Of a stretch of 64,000 bases of DNA, positions 49,191-57,585 are shown piece by piece. How positions within the stretch are numbered: the first letter of the stretch is position 1; each line of letters opens with the position of its first letter. The translations under genes were made by a program, and so were the position numbers. Source of the DNA: CADEDV01 sp048498035 (GTDB taxonomy: Bacteria > Bacteroidota > Bacteroidia > Chitinophagales > Chitinophagaceae); the NCBI GenBank assembly GCA_048498035.1, contig JBEHYT010000003.1, positions 124,001 to 188,000 of the forward strand, in the 5' to 3' direction. The notes beneath the pieces are model-generated. The model was not told where the DNA came from. It was given only the letters and a program-made list of their open reading frames with translations, and made no database searches.

Positions 49191-49892
49191 ATGAATGTTG
49201 TTATTACCGGGGCATCAAGAGGGATTGGAAAAGCTGTTGCATTTCGATTTGCAAAAGATGGACATTCGCTTTTTTTATCCGGCAGAAGCGAAACTGCTTT
49301 ATATAACCTGGTGCAGGAAATCCAGGTGCATTTCCCGGCTATTACCGTTAAAGCAATGCCCTATGACCTGTCGAGCAAAGCCGAGGCCATTGCCCTGGGC
49401 AATTGGGTGAATAATACTGCAGGCACTGTAGATATCCTCGTTAATAATGCGGGCATCTTTGAGCCGGGAAGTGTACACAATGAACCCGATGGCGCCCTTG
49501 AGGCGCAGATGGCTGTTAATTTATACAGTGCCTACCACCTTACCAGGACGGTTCTTCCCGGCATGATCGCACGCCGGTCGGGGCATATCTTTAATCTTTG
49601 TTCCATTGCTTCACTTAAAGCCTATCCTAATGGCGGCGCTTACAGCATCAGCAAATTTGCTTTGTACGGCTTTAGCAAAAATCTCCGCGAGGAATTAAAA
49701 GAATACGGCATCAAAGTAACTGCGGTGCTTCCCGGGGCGGTACTTACCGACTCCTGGAGCGGCTTCGACAACTCGTCCCGCCGCATTATGGAGGCAGAAG
49801 ACATTGCCACGATGATTGCCGCCAGCGCCTCGCTTTCCATCCAGGCCTGCGTTGAAGATATTGTGATAAGGCCCCAGTTGGGCGATCTTTAG
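49191..49892 (+). CDS. Short-chain dehydrogenase/reductase
   Basis: A 233-aa classical SDR. The cofactor motif TGASRGIGKAV is at the N-terminus, then VDILVNNAGIFEPG, the catalytic serine region HIFNLCSIASLKAYP and Y-S-I-S-K (AYSISKFALYGFSK). The tail after residue 200 is short. The substrate is unknown; many such proteins act on sugars or acyl chains. It is divergent from the YjjG-like gene. Confidence 0.93.
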   Translation: MNVVITGASRGIGKAVAFRFAKDGHSLFLSGRSETALYNLVQEIQVHFPAITVKAMPYDLSSKAEAIALGNWVNNTAGTVDILVNNAGIFEPGSVHNEPDGALEAQMAVNLYSAYHLTRTVLPGMIARRSGHIFNLCSIASLKAYPNGGAYSISKFALYGFSKNLREELKEYGIKVTAVLPGAVLTDSWSGFDNSSRRIMEAEDIATMIAASASLSIQACVEDIVIRPQLGDL

Positions 49893-49932
49893 CCATTCGG
49901 ACGCTGGATATAACCCCTTGTATATTTTAGGC

Positions 49933-49961
49933 TTGTTTTCCCAACTGCTTTTTTACTTTTA
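49933..49961 (+). promoter_or_regulatory. Promoter of the BatD-like gene, TTG-N18-TACTTTTA
   Basis: TTG at 49933-49935, 18-bp spacer, TACTTTTA at 49954-49961, then 6 nt to the ATG at 49968, so the mRNA is nearly leaderless. Confidence 0.5.
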
Positions 49962-49967
49962 AGCGCC

Positions 49968-51776
49968 ATGAATGCAAGCAGGATTTTTTGCTGGTTTCTT
50001 TTGCTGCTGGGTTGCCACACGCAGGCGCAGATTTCCATTAAAACAATGGTGCCGCAAGACCCCATTGGCGTAGGCGATGCTTTTCGCGTTCAATACGTGG
50101 TGAGTAATACCGACAGGATATCAAAAATTTATCCCCTTCAATTTCCTGGGTTTAGAATGGCCACAGGGCCCGATGCATACGCGGGGCACTCGCAATCGGC
50201 GGGAAGAACAATTGCTTCGCAGAATATCACCTTTACGCTACAGGCGCTCCGCACCGGGCGGTTTGGTATACCTGCTATTACCGTTGAAGTGGATGGTGTT
50301 ATTTTTACCAGTGAACCCGCATCGGTAGTGGTTGTGAGCCAGCAGGAGGCGGAAAAGTGGCGTAGCCGCAAAAACGCCCTGCCGGCGGCGGATAATCCTT
50401 CTTTCCTGGCGCCCGGAGAAGATCCGCTTCAGAAAATAAAACAGAATCTTTTTGTAAAAGTGCTTGTTGACCGGGACCACTGCGTTCCCGGACAACCGGT
50501 AGTAGCTACATTCAAACTGTATTCCCGGCTTAGCTCGCAGTCTGATATTATTAAATACCCCGCCTTTTACGGCTTTGCCGTGCAGGATATGGTTGATCTT
50601 TCCGATAAGCAGGTAGACAATGAAGAAATAAACGGAAAATTGTTTGCGGTGCACACCATGCGGGCCGTGCAGCTATACCCATTGCGACCGGGAGATTACC
50701 AGGTGGATGAAATGCGGATCGCTAATAAGGTCAGTTTTTCAAAAACTACGGTATCGGCAAAAACGGAACAGGAAATATCGGAAGGGATGTTCGGCGGCAA
50801 TGCTGATGCTGCGCCCGATCCCAACGCTGTTAGCTATGATTATGAAATTGTAACCCAGCCCATCCGGATTAAAGTAAATCCGTTGCCCGCCGCCGGCAAA
50901 CCCGATAATTTTACCGGCGCGGTGGGGAAATTCAGTATTGCGGCAACGGTATCCACGCAACAACTGGATCGAAACCAGGAAGGAATTCTTGAAATAAAGA
51001 TCACCGGCGCCGGTAATTTTAGCCAGTTGGGCGCGCCGGATCTGAAATGGCCAGATGGTGTAGACGCATTCCAGCCCCGCGTTAAAGAAGTTATTGATAT
51101 CAAAACGGCGCCCGTTTCCGGCAGCAAGATATTCCGGTTTCCGTTTGTAGTTGCCAACGCAGGCAGTTATGAACTCCCGGCATGTACATTCTCTTTTTTT
51201 GACCCGGACAGCAATAAATATCGTCGGTTGAAAACGGAGCCCATTACAATTGCTGTATCCAATGAACGCTATAAGGCCAGGGAAATAAATGAGCAACCGC
51301 AACACACTTCCATCAGTGACGCCAACCGGCGTGCGAGCATCATCGCCGGAGCTGTTATCCTGGTGGCAGTAATGATGGTGTTGTTTTACTGGCTACGCCC
51401 GCGGCGTAAGGAGCAGGCGGCGCAGCAGATGGAAGCCCCGCCACCCGCAATAAAATTACCCGATCCACAGGAAGCAATGCAGCCAGTGAGGTTGGCGCTG
51501 GATCAACCAGATGCGATTTTTTACCGCTCCGTTCAAAAAGCGATTTGGGACTTTTTCCAGGGCTACTTTCCATTTTCTGCGCTACACCTGAAAAAGACTG
51601 AACTGCATACGGCGCTGCAACAATCCGGCTGGGGCGATGCCGATTATTTTTACAGACTGCTTACAAGCTGTGAAGAAGTGATCTACACGGGAATGCAGCC
51701 AACGGAAGATCGCGAGGAGTTAATAAAAATACTTGAGAAAAAACTGGAGGAATTCAAGGCCCGGGCAGCAGGGTAA
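49968..51776 (+). CDS. BatD-like protein
   Basis: A 602-aa exported protein. A signal peptide (1-21) precedes BatD-type repeated Ig-like domains (SIKTMVPQDPIGVGDAFRVQYVV; LTQ-rich strands; VDGVIFTSEPASVVV). A single transmembrane helix is at about residues 462-483 (IIAGAVILVAVMMVLFYWL), followed by a cytoplasmic tail that is helical (KAIWDFFQGYFPFSALHLKKTELHTAL). BatD belongs to the Bacteroides aerotolerance system with BatA/B/C; none of these is adjacent, so this is an isolated member. It probably works in the periplasm. Confidence 0.85.
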   Translation: MNASRIFCWFLLLLGCHTQAQISIKTMVPQDPIGVGDAFRVQYVVSNTDRISKIYPLQFPGFRMATGPDAYAGHSQSAGRTIASQNITFTLQALRTGRFGIPAITVEVDGVIFTSEPASVVVVSQQEAEKWRSRKNALPAADNPSFLAPGEDPLQKIKQNLFVKVLVDRDHCVPGQPVVATFKLYSRLSSQSDIIKYPAFYGFAVQDMVDLSDKQVDNEEINGKLFAVHTMRAVQLYPLRPGDYQVDEMRIANKVSFSKTTVSAKTEQEISEGMFGGNADAAPDPNAVSYDYEIVTQPIRIKVNPLPAAGKPDNFTGAVGKFSIAATVSTQQLDRNQEGILEIKITGAGNFSQLGAPDLKWPDGVDAFQPRVKEVIDIKTAPVSGSKIFRFPFVVANAGSYELPACTFSFFDPDSNKYRRLKTEPITIAVSNERYKAREINEQPQHTSISDANRRASIIAGAVILVAVMMVLFYWLRPRRKEQAAQQMEAPPPAIKLPDPQEAMQPVRLALDQPDAIFYRSVQKAIWDFFQGYFPFSALHLKKTELHTALQQSGWGDADYFYRLLTSCEEVIYTGMQPTEDREELIKILEKKLEEFKARAAG

Positions 51777-51783
51777 GTGTTGG

Positions 51784-52491
51784 TTATTCAGCGTATTTAT
51801 AGCCTACGCCGCGTACCGAATGAAAATATTTAGGGTTGCGGCTGTCGTCTTCAAAGTATTTCCGGAAATTAAGAATGAAATTATCGATGGTTCGCGTGGT
51901 GGGGTACACATTATAACCCCAAACAGCCTGTAGGATCTTTTCGCGCGGCACTACTTCGTTTTTGTTCTCGATAAGCAGTTTCAGCAACATCGTTTCCTTT
52001 TTACTGAGCTGGATTTTTTGCCCGGCTTTCGTTGTAGCCTCCTGCGCTTTGAAATCAATGAGGTTGTTCCCAAAGCTATAACTGTTTCCCACTGAACTTT
52101 TGTCCTGCAGCTTCTGGTTCTTTTCAATCAGCTTATGTACGCGCAGTAATAATTCTTCCAGGTTAAAAGGCTTGGTGAGATAATCATCTGCGCCTTTTTT
52201 CAATCCCAGCACACGGTCGGCGCTGCTGTTTTTGGCGCTCAGGATAAGAATCGGAACTTCATTGTTACGCAGGCGAATTGTTTCCGTTACATTAATGCCA
52301 TCCATTTCAGGGAGCATTACATCCAGGATGATCAGGTCAAAATACTCGTTCTCGACAGATTTCAGCGCTGCAACCCCGTCATAGGCAGAAGTTACATCAA
52401 ACCCTTCCAGTTCCAGGTTCAGCCTAAGCGCCTCGTGCAGGTTCTCTTCATCTTCCACAAGGAGGATTGATATTTTCTTTTCTTCGCTCAT
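51784..52491 (-). CDS. rprY: OmpR-family response regulator (RprY-type)
   Basis: A 235-aa two-component regulator: a receiver domain with Asp57 in FDLIILDVMLPEMDG and Lys in LTKPFNLEEL, and a winged-helix output domain (about 135-235) with LLIENKNEVVPREKILQAVWG and DNFILNFRKYFEDD. It overlaps the kinase gene upstream by 4 nt (translational coupling). It closely resembles the RprX/RprY pair of Bacteroides, implicated in stress regulation and essential in some species. The symbol is by resemblance. Confidence 0.9.
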   Translation of the reverse strand: MSEEKKISILLVEDEENLHEALRLNLELEGFDVTSAYDGVAALKSVENEYFDLIILDVMLPEMDGINVTETIRLRNNEVPILILSAKNSSADRVLGLKKGADDYLTKPFNLEELLLRVHKLIEKNQKLQDKSSVGNSYSFGNNLIDFKAQEATTKAGQKIQLSKKETMLLKLLIENKNEVVPREKILQAVWGYNVYPTTRTIDNFILNFRKYFEDDSRNPKYFHSVRGVGYKYAE

Positions 52492-53480
52492 TGGTAAAAC
52501 GTAACGGCAAAATTACTGCCGTGCGGGTTATTGTTTGTCACCGAAATGTCCGCATTGTGAGACTGGGCAATGATCCTGCAAAGATAAAGCCCAAGCCCGG
52601 TTCCCTGGGTTTTGCGGGTAGATTCGTTGCCGATGCGGTAAAATTTGGTAAAAACCTTCTTTTTTTCCCGGTCGTCTATTCCTTCCCCTTCATCAATCAC
52701 CTGCAGGCGTACTATTCCTTTCTCCTGTTCCAGGATGGCTTTTATGGGTGTGTCTTTAGGAGAATATTTATTGGCGTTTTCCAGCAGGTTATTGATTAGT
52801 ATCTGCAACAGCAAAGGGTCTCCTTTGATATCCGCATCCTGTTGAACGGCTTCTATAAATTGCCGTTCGGGAAACCGCTGACGTGCATCCTGTAAACAGT
52901 CTTTCAAAAGGTCTGACAGGTCCAGCTCGTCATGCGACGTTTTATATCCGCCGCCTTCCAGCTGGGAAGAGATCAGGATATTATTGGTAAGTGAGTTGAG
53001 TCTTCCGGTTTCCTGCAGTGTCATCCGGATTAATTTTTTCTGTTTTTCAGGATCCAGCGTGTATCGCTGCAATGTTTCCAGGTTCAGCCGCGCCACGGCA
53101 ATAGGTGTTTTCAATTCATGGGTAACAGCCATCATAAAATTTTGCTGCTGCAATTGCATCCGGAACTGCCGGCGTACGGATCGGTACACAAAGGCGGCGC
53201 CAAAGAGGATCAGCAGCAGGAAAATGCTTCCTTCCCCAAAATATTTTGCGTTGTTACGGCTATGTTCTTCCTGTATCCTGGCTAATTCAGTCTGGTATAG
53301 CAGCGGTGCTGTTCCGGGGTTGATGGTGTTGCCCAGTTGCTGGATCTTAAAATCACGCATCTGGTCATTTTGCCGGCGGAGCGAAATAAACCACCAAACC
53401 AGGGCTGCTACAATGTAGAGCAGCAGCAGCCAGTAGATAATGGTAGTTCTGCGTAATCGTCTTCGGCTTAGGTCAGCCAT
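52488..53480 (-). CDS. rprX: Sensor histidine kinase (RprX-type)
   Basis: A 330-aa inner-membrane kinase. Helix 1 is at about 13-33, a short periplasmic loop follows, and helix 2 lies at about 84-100. The HisKA motif is MAVTHELKTPIAVARLNLE with His121. ATP-binding boxes are NNLLENANKYSP, DEGEGID and TGLGLYL. The sensor loop is very short (about 50 residues), so it may sense within the membrane. Co-transcribed with the response regulator; gldH lies upstream by 5 bp. Confidence 0.93.
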   Translation of the reverse strand: MADLSRRRLRRTTIIYWLLLLYIVAALVWWFISLRRQNDQMRDFKIQQLGNTINPGTAPLLYQTELARIQEEHSRNNAKYFGEGSIFLLLILFGAAFVYRSVRRQFRMQLQQQNFMMAVTHELKTPIAVARLNLETLQRYTLDPEKQKKLIRMTLQETGRLNSLTNNILISSQLEGGGYKTSHDELDLSDLLKDCLQDARQRFPERQFIEAVQQDADIKGDPLLLQILINNLLENANKYSPKDTPIKAILEQEKGIVRLQVIDEGEGIDDREKKKVFTKFYRIGNESTRKTQGTGLGLYLCRIIAQSHNADISVTNNNPHGSNFAVTFYQ

Positions 53481-53485
53481 GTTTT

Positions 53486-53956
53486 TTATTGTTTCTCAAT
53501 GCGCAGACCAACGTCAAATACGTGTTCCAGCGGATTTTCGCGCATCAGTTGTTCTATCGTAAAACTGTAATCACCTTTCCTGAATTGCTCCGGGTTGCCC
53601 AGCGCTATGCGGTGTTCATAAATGTCATCCATACCCGTGCCTAACCAACCCTGTTCATTGGTGGCCAATGGCAGGTCGAGCCGCCGTGTAATGATAGAAT
53701 CAATACCCGGCAATTTAACCTGGAGGTTGATGTAAATATTGTTGAAGTTATATTTTTCGGTATGCCGGATGATAAAGAATACCTGGTAAAGGCGTGTAGT
53801 GTCTGTAATGGTGAAATTAAATTGCGGTTTAAAAGAAGCCGACCATTCGTGGCGGGGAACAGGTATAGTTTTTTCAAAAAGGTCCAATTGCTGCTTGCAG
53901 GAAGTGATGGAGGCGGCAAGCGCAAAAGCAACCAGGATGTGGCGGACTATCTTCAT
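53486..53956 (-). CDS. gldH: Gliding motility lipoprotein GldH
   Basis: A 156-aa lipoprotein: signal MKIVRHILVAFALAASITSC (Cys20). The mature sequence matches GldH: KTIPVPRHEWSASFKPQFNFTI, RLYQVFFIIRHTEKYNFNNIY, EHVFDVGLRIEKQ. GldH is associated with the gliding and type IX secretion apparatus of Bacteroidota. A TACTTTTA box is exactly 4 nt upstream of the ATG. It is the first gene of the gldH-rprX-rprY directional run. Confidence 0.93.
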   Translation of the reverse strand: MKIVRHILVAFALAASITSCKQQLDLFEKTIPVPRHEWSASFKPQFNFTITDTTRLYQVFFIIRHTEKYNFNNIYINLQVKLPGIDSIITRRLDLPLATNEQGWLGTGMDDIYEHRIALGNPEQFRKGDYSFTIEQLMRENPLEHVFDVGLRIEKQ

Positions 53957-53960
53957 GCTG

Positions 53961-53968
53961 TAAAAGTA
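53961..53968 (-). promoter_or_regulatory. -7 box TACTTTTA, 4 nt before gldH ATG
   Basis: Minus strand: TACTTTTA-cagc-ATG (start 53956). Same fixed 4-nt arrangement as at yicC and four other genes. Confidence 0.5.
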
Positions 53969-53988
53969 TAAAAAACCGGCAAGCCTTG

Positions 53989-54864
53989 TTACAGCACGTT
54001 AAGAACCTGTTCTTTGGCCTTCTCCAGTTCATCTTTCATCAAAACCACACATTTCTGGATGCGGGAGTCATACGCCTTGGATCCCGTCGTGTTTATTTCC
54101 CGGCCAATTTCCTGGAGGATAAATGAAAGCTTTTTTCCTTTGGCTTCTTCCTTTTCATTTAAAAGACTGAGAAAATAGTCGCAGTGATTACTCAGCCGCA
54201 CCTGCTCTTCACTGATATCGATCTTTTCAATATAATAGATTAGCTCCTGCTCCAGCCGGTTGCCATCGTAATTTTCCTTGCCCACATGTTCTTCCAGGAG
54301 GCGGGTAATGCCTTCCCGGATTTTTTGCACCCGCACCGGTTCCAGTTCCATCACCTCGTGCTGCTGTGCCTGGATATTCCGGATGCGGGATACCAGGTCT
54401 TCTTCCATCACCCGGCCTTCATTCAGGCGGTGATTGTTCAGGTTCTGGATGGCTGTTCGTAAAATATCCTGGAACGCCTGCCAGTCTGCACTGGTCAGCG
54501 TGTCGCTGCTGGGAGTAATCACTTCCGGCAACTTTACAAGTGTGCTCAGGATGTTGGACGGGTCCAGGTTCAGGCTGGACGATAATTCCGCCAATGGTTT
54601 ATAATAGGCGCGGGCGAGATCTACATTTATTGTTACAGGTTTTGCATCACCAGTGTCTTTCAGGCTGATCATGCAATCCACGCTCCCGCGACCAAGATGT
54701 TCCGAAAGAATACGGCGAATGTCAAATTCATACGGTTTTAAAAGGGCCGGTAACTTAAGAGAAAGCTCAAACTGCTTTCCGTTCAGCGATTTTATATCTA
54801 CCAGGAAAGTCTTTTCCCCGATATTCTTTTCGGCCCTGCCGAATCCTGTCATTGATTTAAGCAT
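53989..54864 (-). CDS. YicC-family endoribonuclease-like protein
   Basis: A 291-aa protein. It starts MLKSMTGFGRAEKNIGEKTF, typical of YicC, with SLNGKQFELSLKLPALLKPYE, and the C-terminal DUF1732 region KLSFILQEIGREINTTGSKA. The E. coli member is an RNase acting on small RNAs. The ATG at 54864 gives the canonical MLKSMTGFGR start; the longer frame from 54930 does not fit the family. The -7 box TACCTTTA lies exactly 4 nt upstream. Confidence 0.94.
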   Translation of the reverse strand: MLKSMTGFGRAEKNIGEKTFLVDIKSLNGKQFELSLKLPALLKPYEFDIRRILSEHLGRGSVDCMISLKDTGDAKPVTINVDLARAYYKPLAELSSSLNLDPSNILSTLVKLPEVITPSSDTLTSADWQAFQDILRTAIQNLNNHRLNEGRVMEEDLVSRIRNIQAQQHEVMELEPVRVQKIREGITRLLEEHVGKENYDGNRLEQELIYYIEKIDISEEQVRLSNHCDYFLSLLNEKEEAKGKKLSFILQEIGREINTTGSKAYDSRIQKCVVLMKDELEKAKEQVLNVL

Positions 54865-54868
54865 GAAA

Positions 54869-54876
54869 TAAAGGTA
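54869..54876 (-). promoter_or_regulatory. -7 box TACCTTTA, 4 nt before yicC ATG
   Basis: Minus strand: TACCTTTA-tttc-ATG (start 54864). The nearest TTTG upstream (54897-54894) is 17 bp from the box. Confidence 0.5.
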
Positions 54877-54975
54877 GGTAATAACTAAGGAAACAAATTG
54901 AAAAAGCAAAGCAGCCCGGTTGTCATCCAATCCATATCAATACTGATGCAATCCCCAGGTGAATGAAATTAAAAA

Positions 54976-54997
54976 TCCCCCCGGAAGACCGGAGGGA
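54976..54997 (-). terminator. Orphan terminator reading leftwards
   Basis: Minus strand: TCCCTCCGG-tctt-CCGGGGGGA followed by TTTTTA (one mismatch in a 9-bp stem). No minus-strand coding gene lies to its right, so it would terminate an unannotated transcript or insulate yicC. Confidence 0.5.
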
Positions 54998-55091
54998 CAT
55001 TTATATGGATGGGTTAGTAAGTACGGGAATGAAATTCCCAACACAATATTAAAAAGAATTTTTCCTATCTAAAAAATATTTCCCAAGAATT

Positions 55092-55100
55092 TTATTCACA
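55092..55100 (+). other. DnaA-box match TTATTCACA
   Basis: Fits TTATNCACA. The second match lies 13 bp further on in the opposite orientation. Confidence 0.4.
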
Positions 55101-55113
55101 TTTTATTTTGGGC

Positions 55114-55122
55114 TGTGGATAA
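55114..55122 (-). other. Perfect DnaA-box TTATCCACA
   Basis: TGTGGATAA on the plus strand, that is TTATCCACA on the minus strand. Confidence 0.45.
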
Positions 55123-55419
55123 GCATAACGAAATCCGGAAGCGTTTTCACGTTTTTTTTCATTGCCTTCGATGTGTTGCACATGTAATGCATTTACTTTT
55201 CAAAAAAACGTCATCGTCTGAAACTATTGCTGGTAAAGGGTTTCATTACATCCTGTTTTTTACTGAAAATAAAAAACAAAAATGATGCTTATAATTTTTT
55301 TACAAATGCTTTTGTTTTTTTTAATCAAAAACGATTGGAAAAACGGGGTATCATTCCGCCCCGTAACGGAACTGCGGCAATGGTATTTTTCCGTGTTTTT
55401 ACGCCTGCGCCCTGCATCA

Positions 55420-55427
55420 TACCTTTG
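55420..55427 (+). promoter_or_regulatory. -7 box TACCTTTG upstream of lpxD-like gene
   Basis: TACCTTTG, 14 nt before the ATG at 55442. Confidence 0.5.
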
Positions 55428-55441
55428 CTAAAACTTCGTCT

Positions 55442-56395
55442 ATGCGGTTTGAACAACCTGTTCCCCTCCGGGAGATTGCCGACCTGATTGGTGCAGAACT
55501 GATCGGCAATACCACTGCGTCAGCAACGGGTATCAATGAAATTCACAAAGTGGAACCCGGTGATCTTGCCTTTGTAGATCATCCCAAGTATTATGAAAAA
55601 TGTATCCGGTCGGCAGCCAGTTTTATTATCATCAATACCAAAACTGAATTCCCCGAAGGGAAAGCGTTATTGGTAGTGGATGAGCCGTTTGAAGCCTACC
55701 TGGCTATTGTTGCCCGTTACCGGCCCTTTACACCTTCCATGCAACCGGTAAGTACATCCGCAGTAGTTGGTCCAGATACTGTTATCATGCCCAATGTATT
55801 TATCGGTAACCACGTTACCATCGGCAGCCGCTGTGTTATTTATCCCAACGTTACCATCCTGGATCATTGCGTGTTGGGAGATGACGTGGTGATCCAGTCG
55901 GGCACCGTTATTGGCAGCGATGCATTTTATTATAACAAAAAGACAAACCGCCCCGTTCATTACAAGCGAATGGCCAGTTGCGGCCGCGTAGTGATTGAAG
56001 ACAGCGTAGAGATCGGGGCCTGCTGTACGATTGACCGCGGCGTAACTTCAGACACTGTCATTGGTGCAGGCACTAAGATGGACAATATGGTACATATTGG
56101 TCATGATACCACCATTGGTAAAAACTGTCTCTTTGCCGCACAGGTAGGTATTGCAGGCGCCACCACTATTGAAGACAATGTTATTCTCTGGGGACAGGTG
56201 GGGGTGAGTAAAACGCTCACTATTGGTAAAGATGCCGTTGTACTTGCAAAAAGTGGCGTTCCTTCTTCGCTGGAGGCCGGCAAAACTTATTTTGGCATAC
56301 CGGTGCAGGACGCGCGGGATACCATGCGCGAGCTCGTTTGGGTAAAACGAATTCCTGAAATTTGGGCAAAGCTGATGAATAAAAAAGAAGAGTGA
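55442..56395 (+). CDS. lpxD: LpxD-type UDP-3-O-acylglucosamine N-acyltransferase
   Basis: A 317-aa acyltransferase of the lipid A pathway. The N-terminal substrate domain (1-100) has LREIADLIGAELIGN and PGDLAFVDHPKYYEK. A left-handed beta-helix of hexapeptide repeats (about 105-270) carries DNMVHIGHDTTIGKNC with the expected catalytic histidine. It is somewhat shorter than the usual LpxD (about 340), as in the second LpxD-like copy of some Bacteroidota, so it could be that paralogue; the activity is plausible either way. Confidence 0.85.
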   Translation: MRFEQPVPLREIADLIGAELIGNTTASATGINEIHKVEPGDLAFVDHPKYYEKCIRSAASFIIINTKTEFPEGKALLVVDEPFEAYLAIVARYRPFTPSMQPVSTSAVVGPDTVIMPNVFIGNHVTIGSRCVIYPNVTILDHCVLGDDVVIQSGTVIGSDAFYYNKKTNRPVHYKRMASCGRVVIEDSVEIGACCTIDRGVTSDTVIGAGTKMDNMVHIGHDTTIGKNCLFAAQVGIAGATTIEDNVILWGQVGVSKTLTIGKDAVVLAKSGVPSSLEAGKTYFGIPVQDARDTMRELVWVKRIPEIWAKLMNKKEE

Positions 56396-56402
56396 TTTTT
56401 AC

Positions 56403-57479
56403 TTAGCGATCCGGTAAATAATCATACGGCAGCTGGTCTGCCAGGTTTTTCCAGCTCATATACCCCTGTGCCACCCAGTCTTTCTGGTCATAATAGTAAC
56501 CATTCTGTTTTATGATGATCGGGTTGGGAATGTCGATATAGGAAAGCTGTATCAACACATTTTTAGGGAGATTGTATTTCCTGAGGTATTCAGGTTCCGG
56601 TCTTTTTTTCAGATAGCTGATATTGATCTTGGCAGGATACCATATTTCAATATCGGTAGTACTGTCTACCGGTCCGTAATAGGTAGTATCGTAATAGTTG
56701 CTGATCGGGTTAAACTTCTTGTCGTCATTTTCATCCAGCATAGAGATCATCCAGCCGTCTTCTGCCAGCGTACTGTCGTAATAGCTGCGCATAAATTGCA
56801 GTTTGGATCCATAATAGGCGTTAGCGCGGTTAGCGCCCCAGATGTGCTTTATACTGTCTGATCCCTCCATTTCCGAATAAAAGCAATACCCCCGGTAAGT
56901 GGTAATATCAGTATTGTAATTGTAAATAAAAGAATCCAGCTGGTAGCGAAGGTTGTATCCGAGGGCGCGGTTTTCAATGATTAGCGGATCCGTTGCCAGC
57001 ACACGCAGTTTGTTACTTTTCTTCAGTAAGTAAAAATGAAGCGCTTCCGGGTTTTTTAAATCTGTTTGTTTTGCATAGGGCGTAGACCCGATGAAATTAT
57101 CGAGAAAAAAGTTGCCGTATTTTTCCCAACCATTTTTTACTTCATTACTGCTTTTGATCACCACTTCGCCCAGGTCCTTTTCTTCTTTCACCATCAGTAT
57201 CTCCAACCGTCCTGTATTTTCATGGATCCTTATTTGCTGCGTTACATAACCGGTGTAGGAAAAAATAAGATCATAACCACCGGATTTCAGTTCAAGGGAA
57301 AATTGCCCCTCGCGGTTGGTAGTAGTACCGAGGGTTGTATTTTGACAAAAAACAGAAGCCCCTGCCAGCGGCTCTTGCGAGGCGGAATCCCGGATTACGC
57401 CCCGGATCGTGTACTGCGCATTTACGAACAGCGAAAACAGGAGACAGGCTGCCAGGAAAATAATACGGTGTTTTTGCAT
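56403..57479 (-). CDS. Secreted protein with carboxypeptidase-regulatory-like domain
   Basis: A 358-aa exported protein. After a signal peptide (MQKHRIIFLAACLLFSLFVNA) comes a CarboxypepD_reg-like domain (about 23-105: YTIRGVIRDSASQEPLAGASV, TTLGTTTNREGQFSLEL, YDLIFSYTGYVTQQIRI). The rest (about 110-358) has the pattern of DUF5686-like barrel proteins but shortened. The start at 57479 gives the signal peptide; the frame from 57548 adds unrelated sequence. Function unknown, probably outer-membrane-associated. Confidence 0.82.
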   Translation of the reverse strand: MQKHRIIFLAACLLFSLFVNAQYTIRGVIRDSASQEPLAGASVFCQNTTLGTTTNREGQFSLELKSGGYDLIFSYTGYVTQQIRIHENTGRLEILMVKEEKDLGEVVIKSSNEVKNGWEKYGNFFLDNFIGSTPYAKQTDLKNPEALHFYLLKKSNKLRVLATDPLIIENRALGYNLRYQLDSFIYNYNTDITTYRGYCFYSEMEGSDSIKHIWGANRANAYYGSKLQFMRSYYDSTLAEDGWMISMLDENDDKKFNPISNYYDTTYYGPVDSTTDIEIWYPAKINISYLKKRPEPEYLRKYNLPKNVLIQLSYIDIPNPIIIKQNGYYYDQKDWVAQGYMSWKNLADQLPYDYLPDR

Positions 57480-57585
57480 AGAGAATGATTGGGTATTAAA
57501 GATACGCCCCCTCCTTAAAGAGTTGCATATTCCGAAAGCTAAATTCATTCCAAAAAACTATCGCCTGAACAACGTATTTTTCACG

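Larger units (their letters stand above)
54877..55419. other. AT-rich intergenic region with DnaA-box matches
   Basis: About 540 bp without a credible gene. It contains the orphan terminator (54976-54997), a GGGAAT-ga-AATTCCC-type hairpin near 55025, long A/T runs (55045-55110 and 55255-55330), and two matches to the DnaA box TTATNCACA in opposite orientation (55092-55100 and 55114-55122). It could be a replication-related, regulatory or small-RNA locus; nothing decides this. Confidence 0.45.

Noticed and set aside
55227..55487. 86-codon open frame overlapping the lpxD start
   Set aside because: Overlaps the start of a well-supported gene in another frame and crosses the -7 box; no family similarity.
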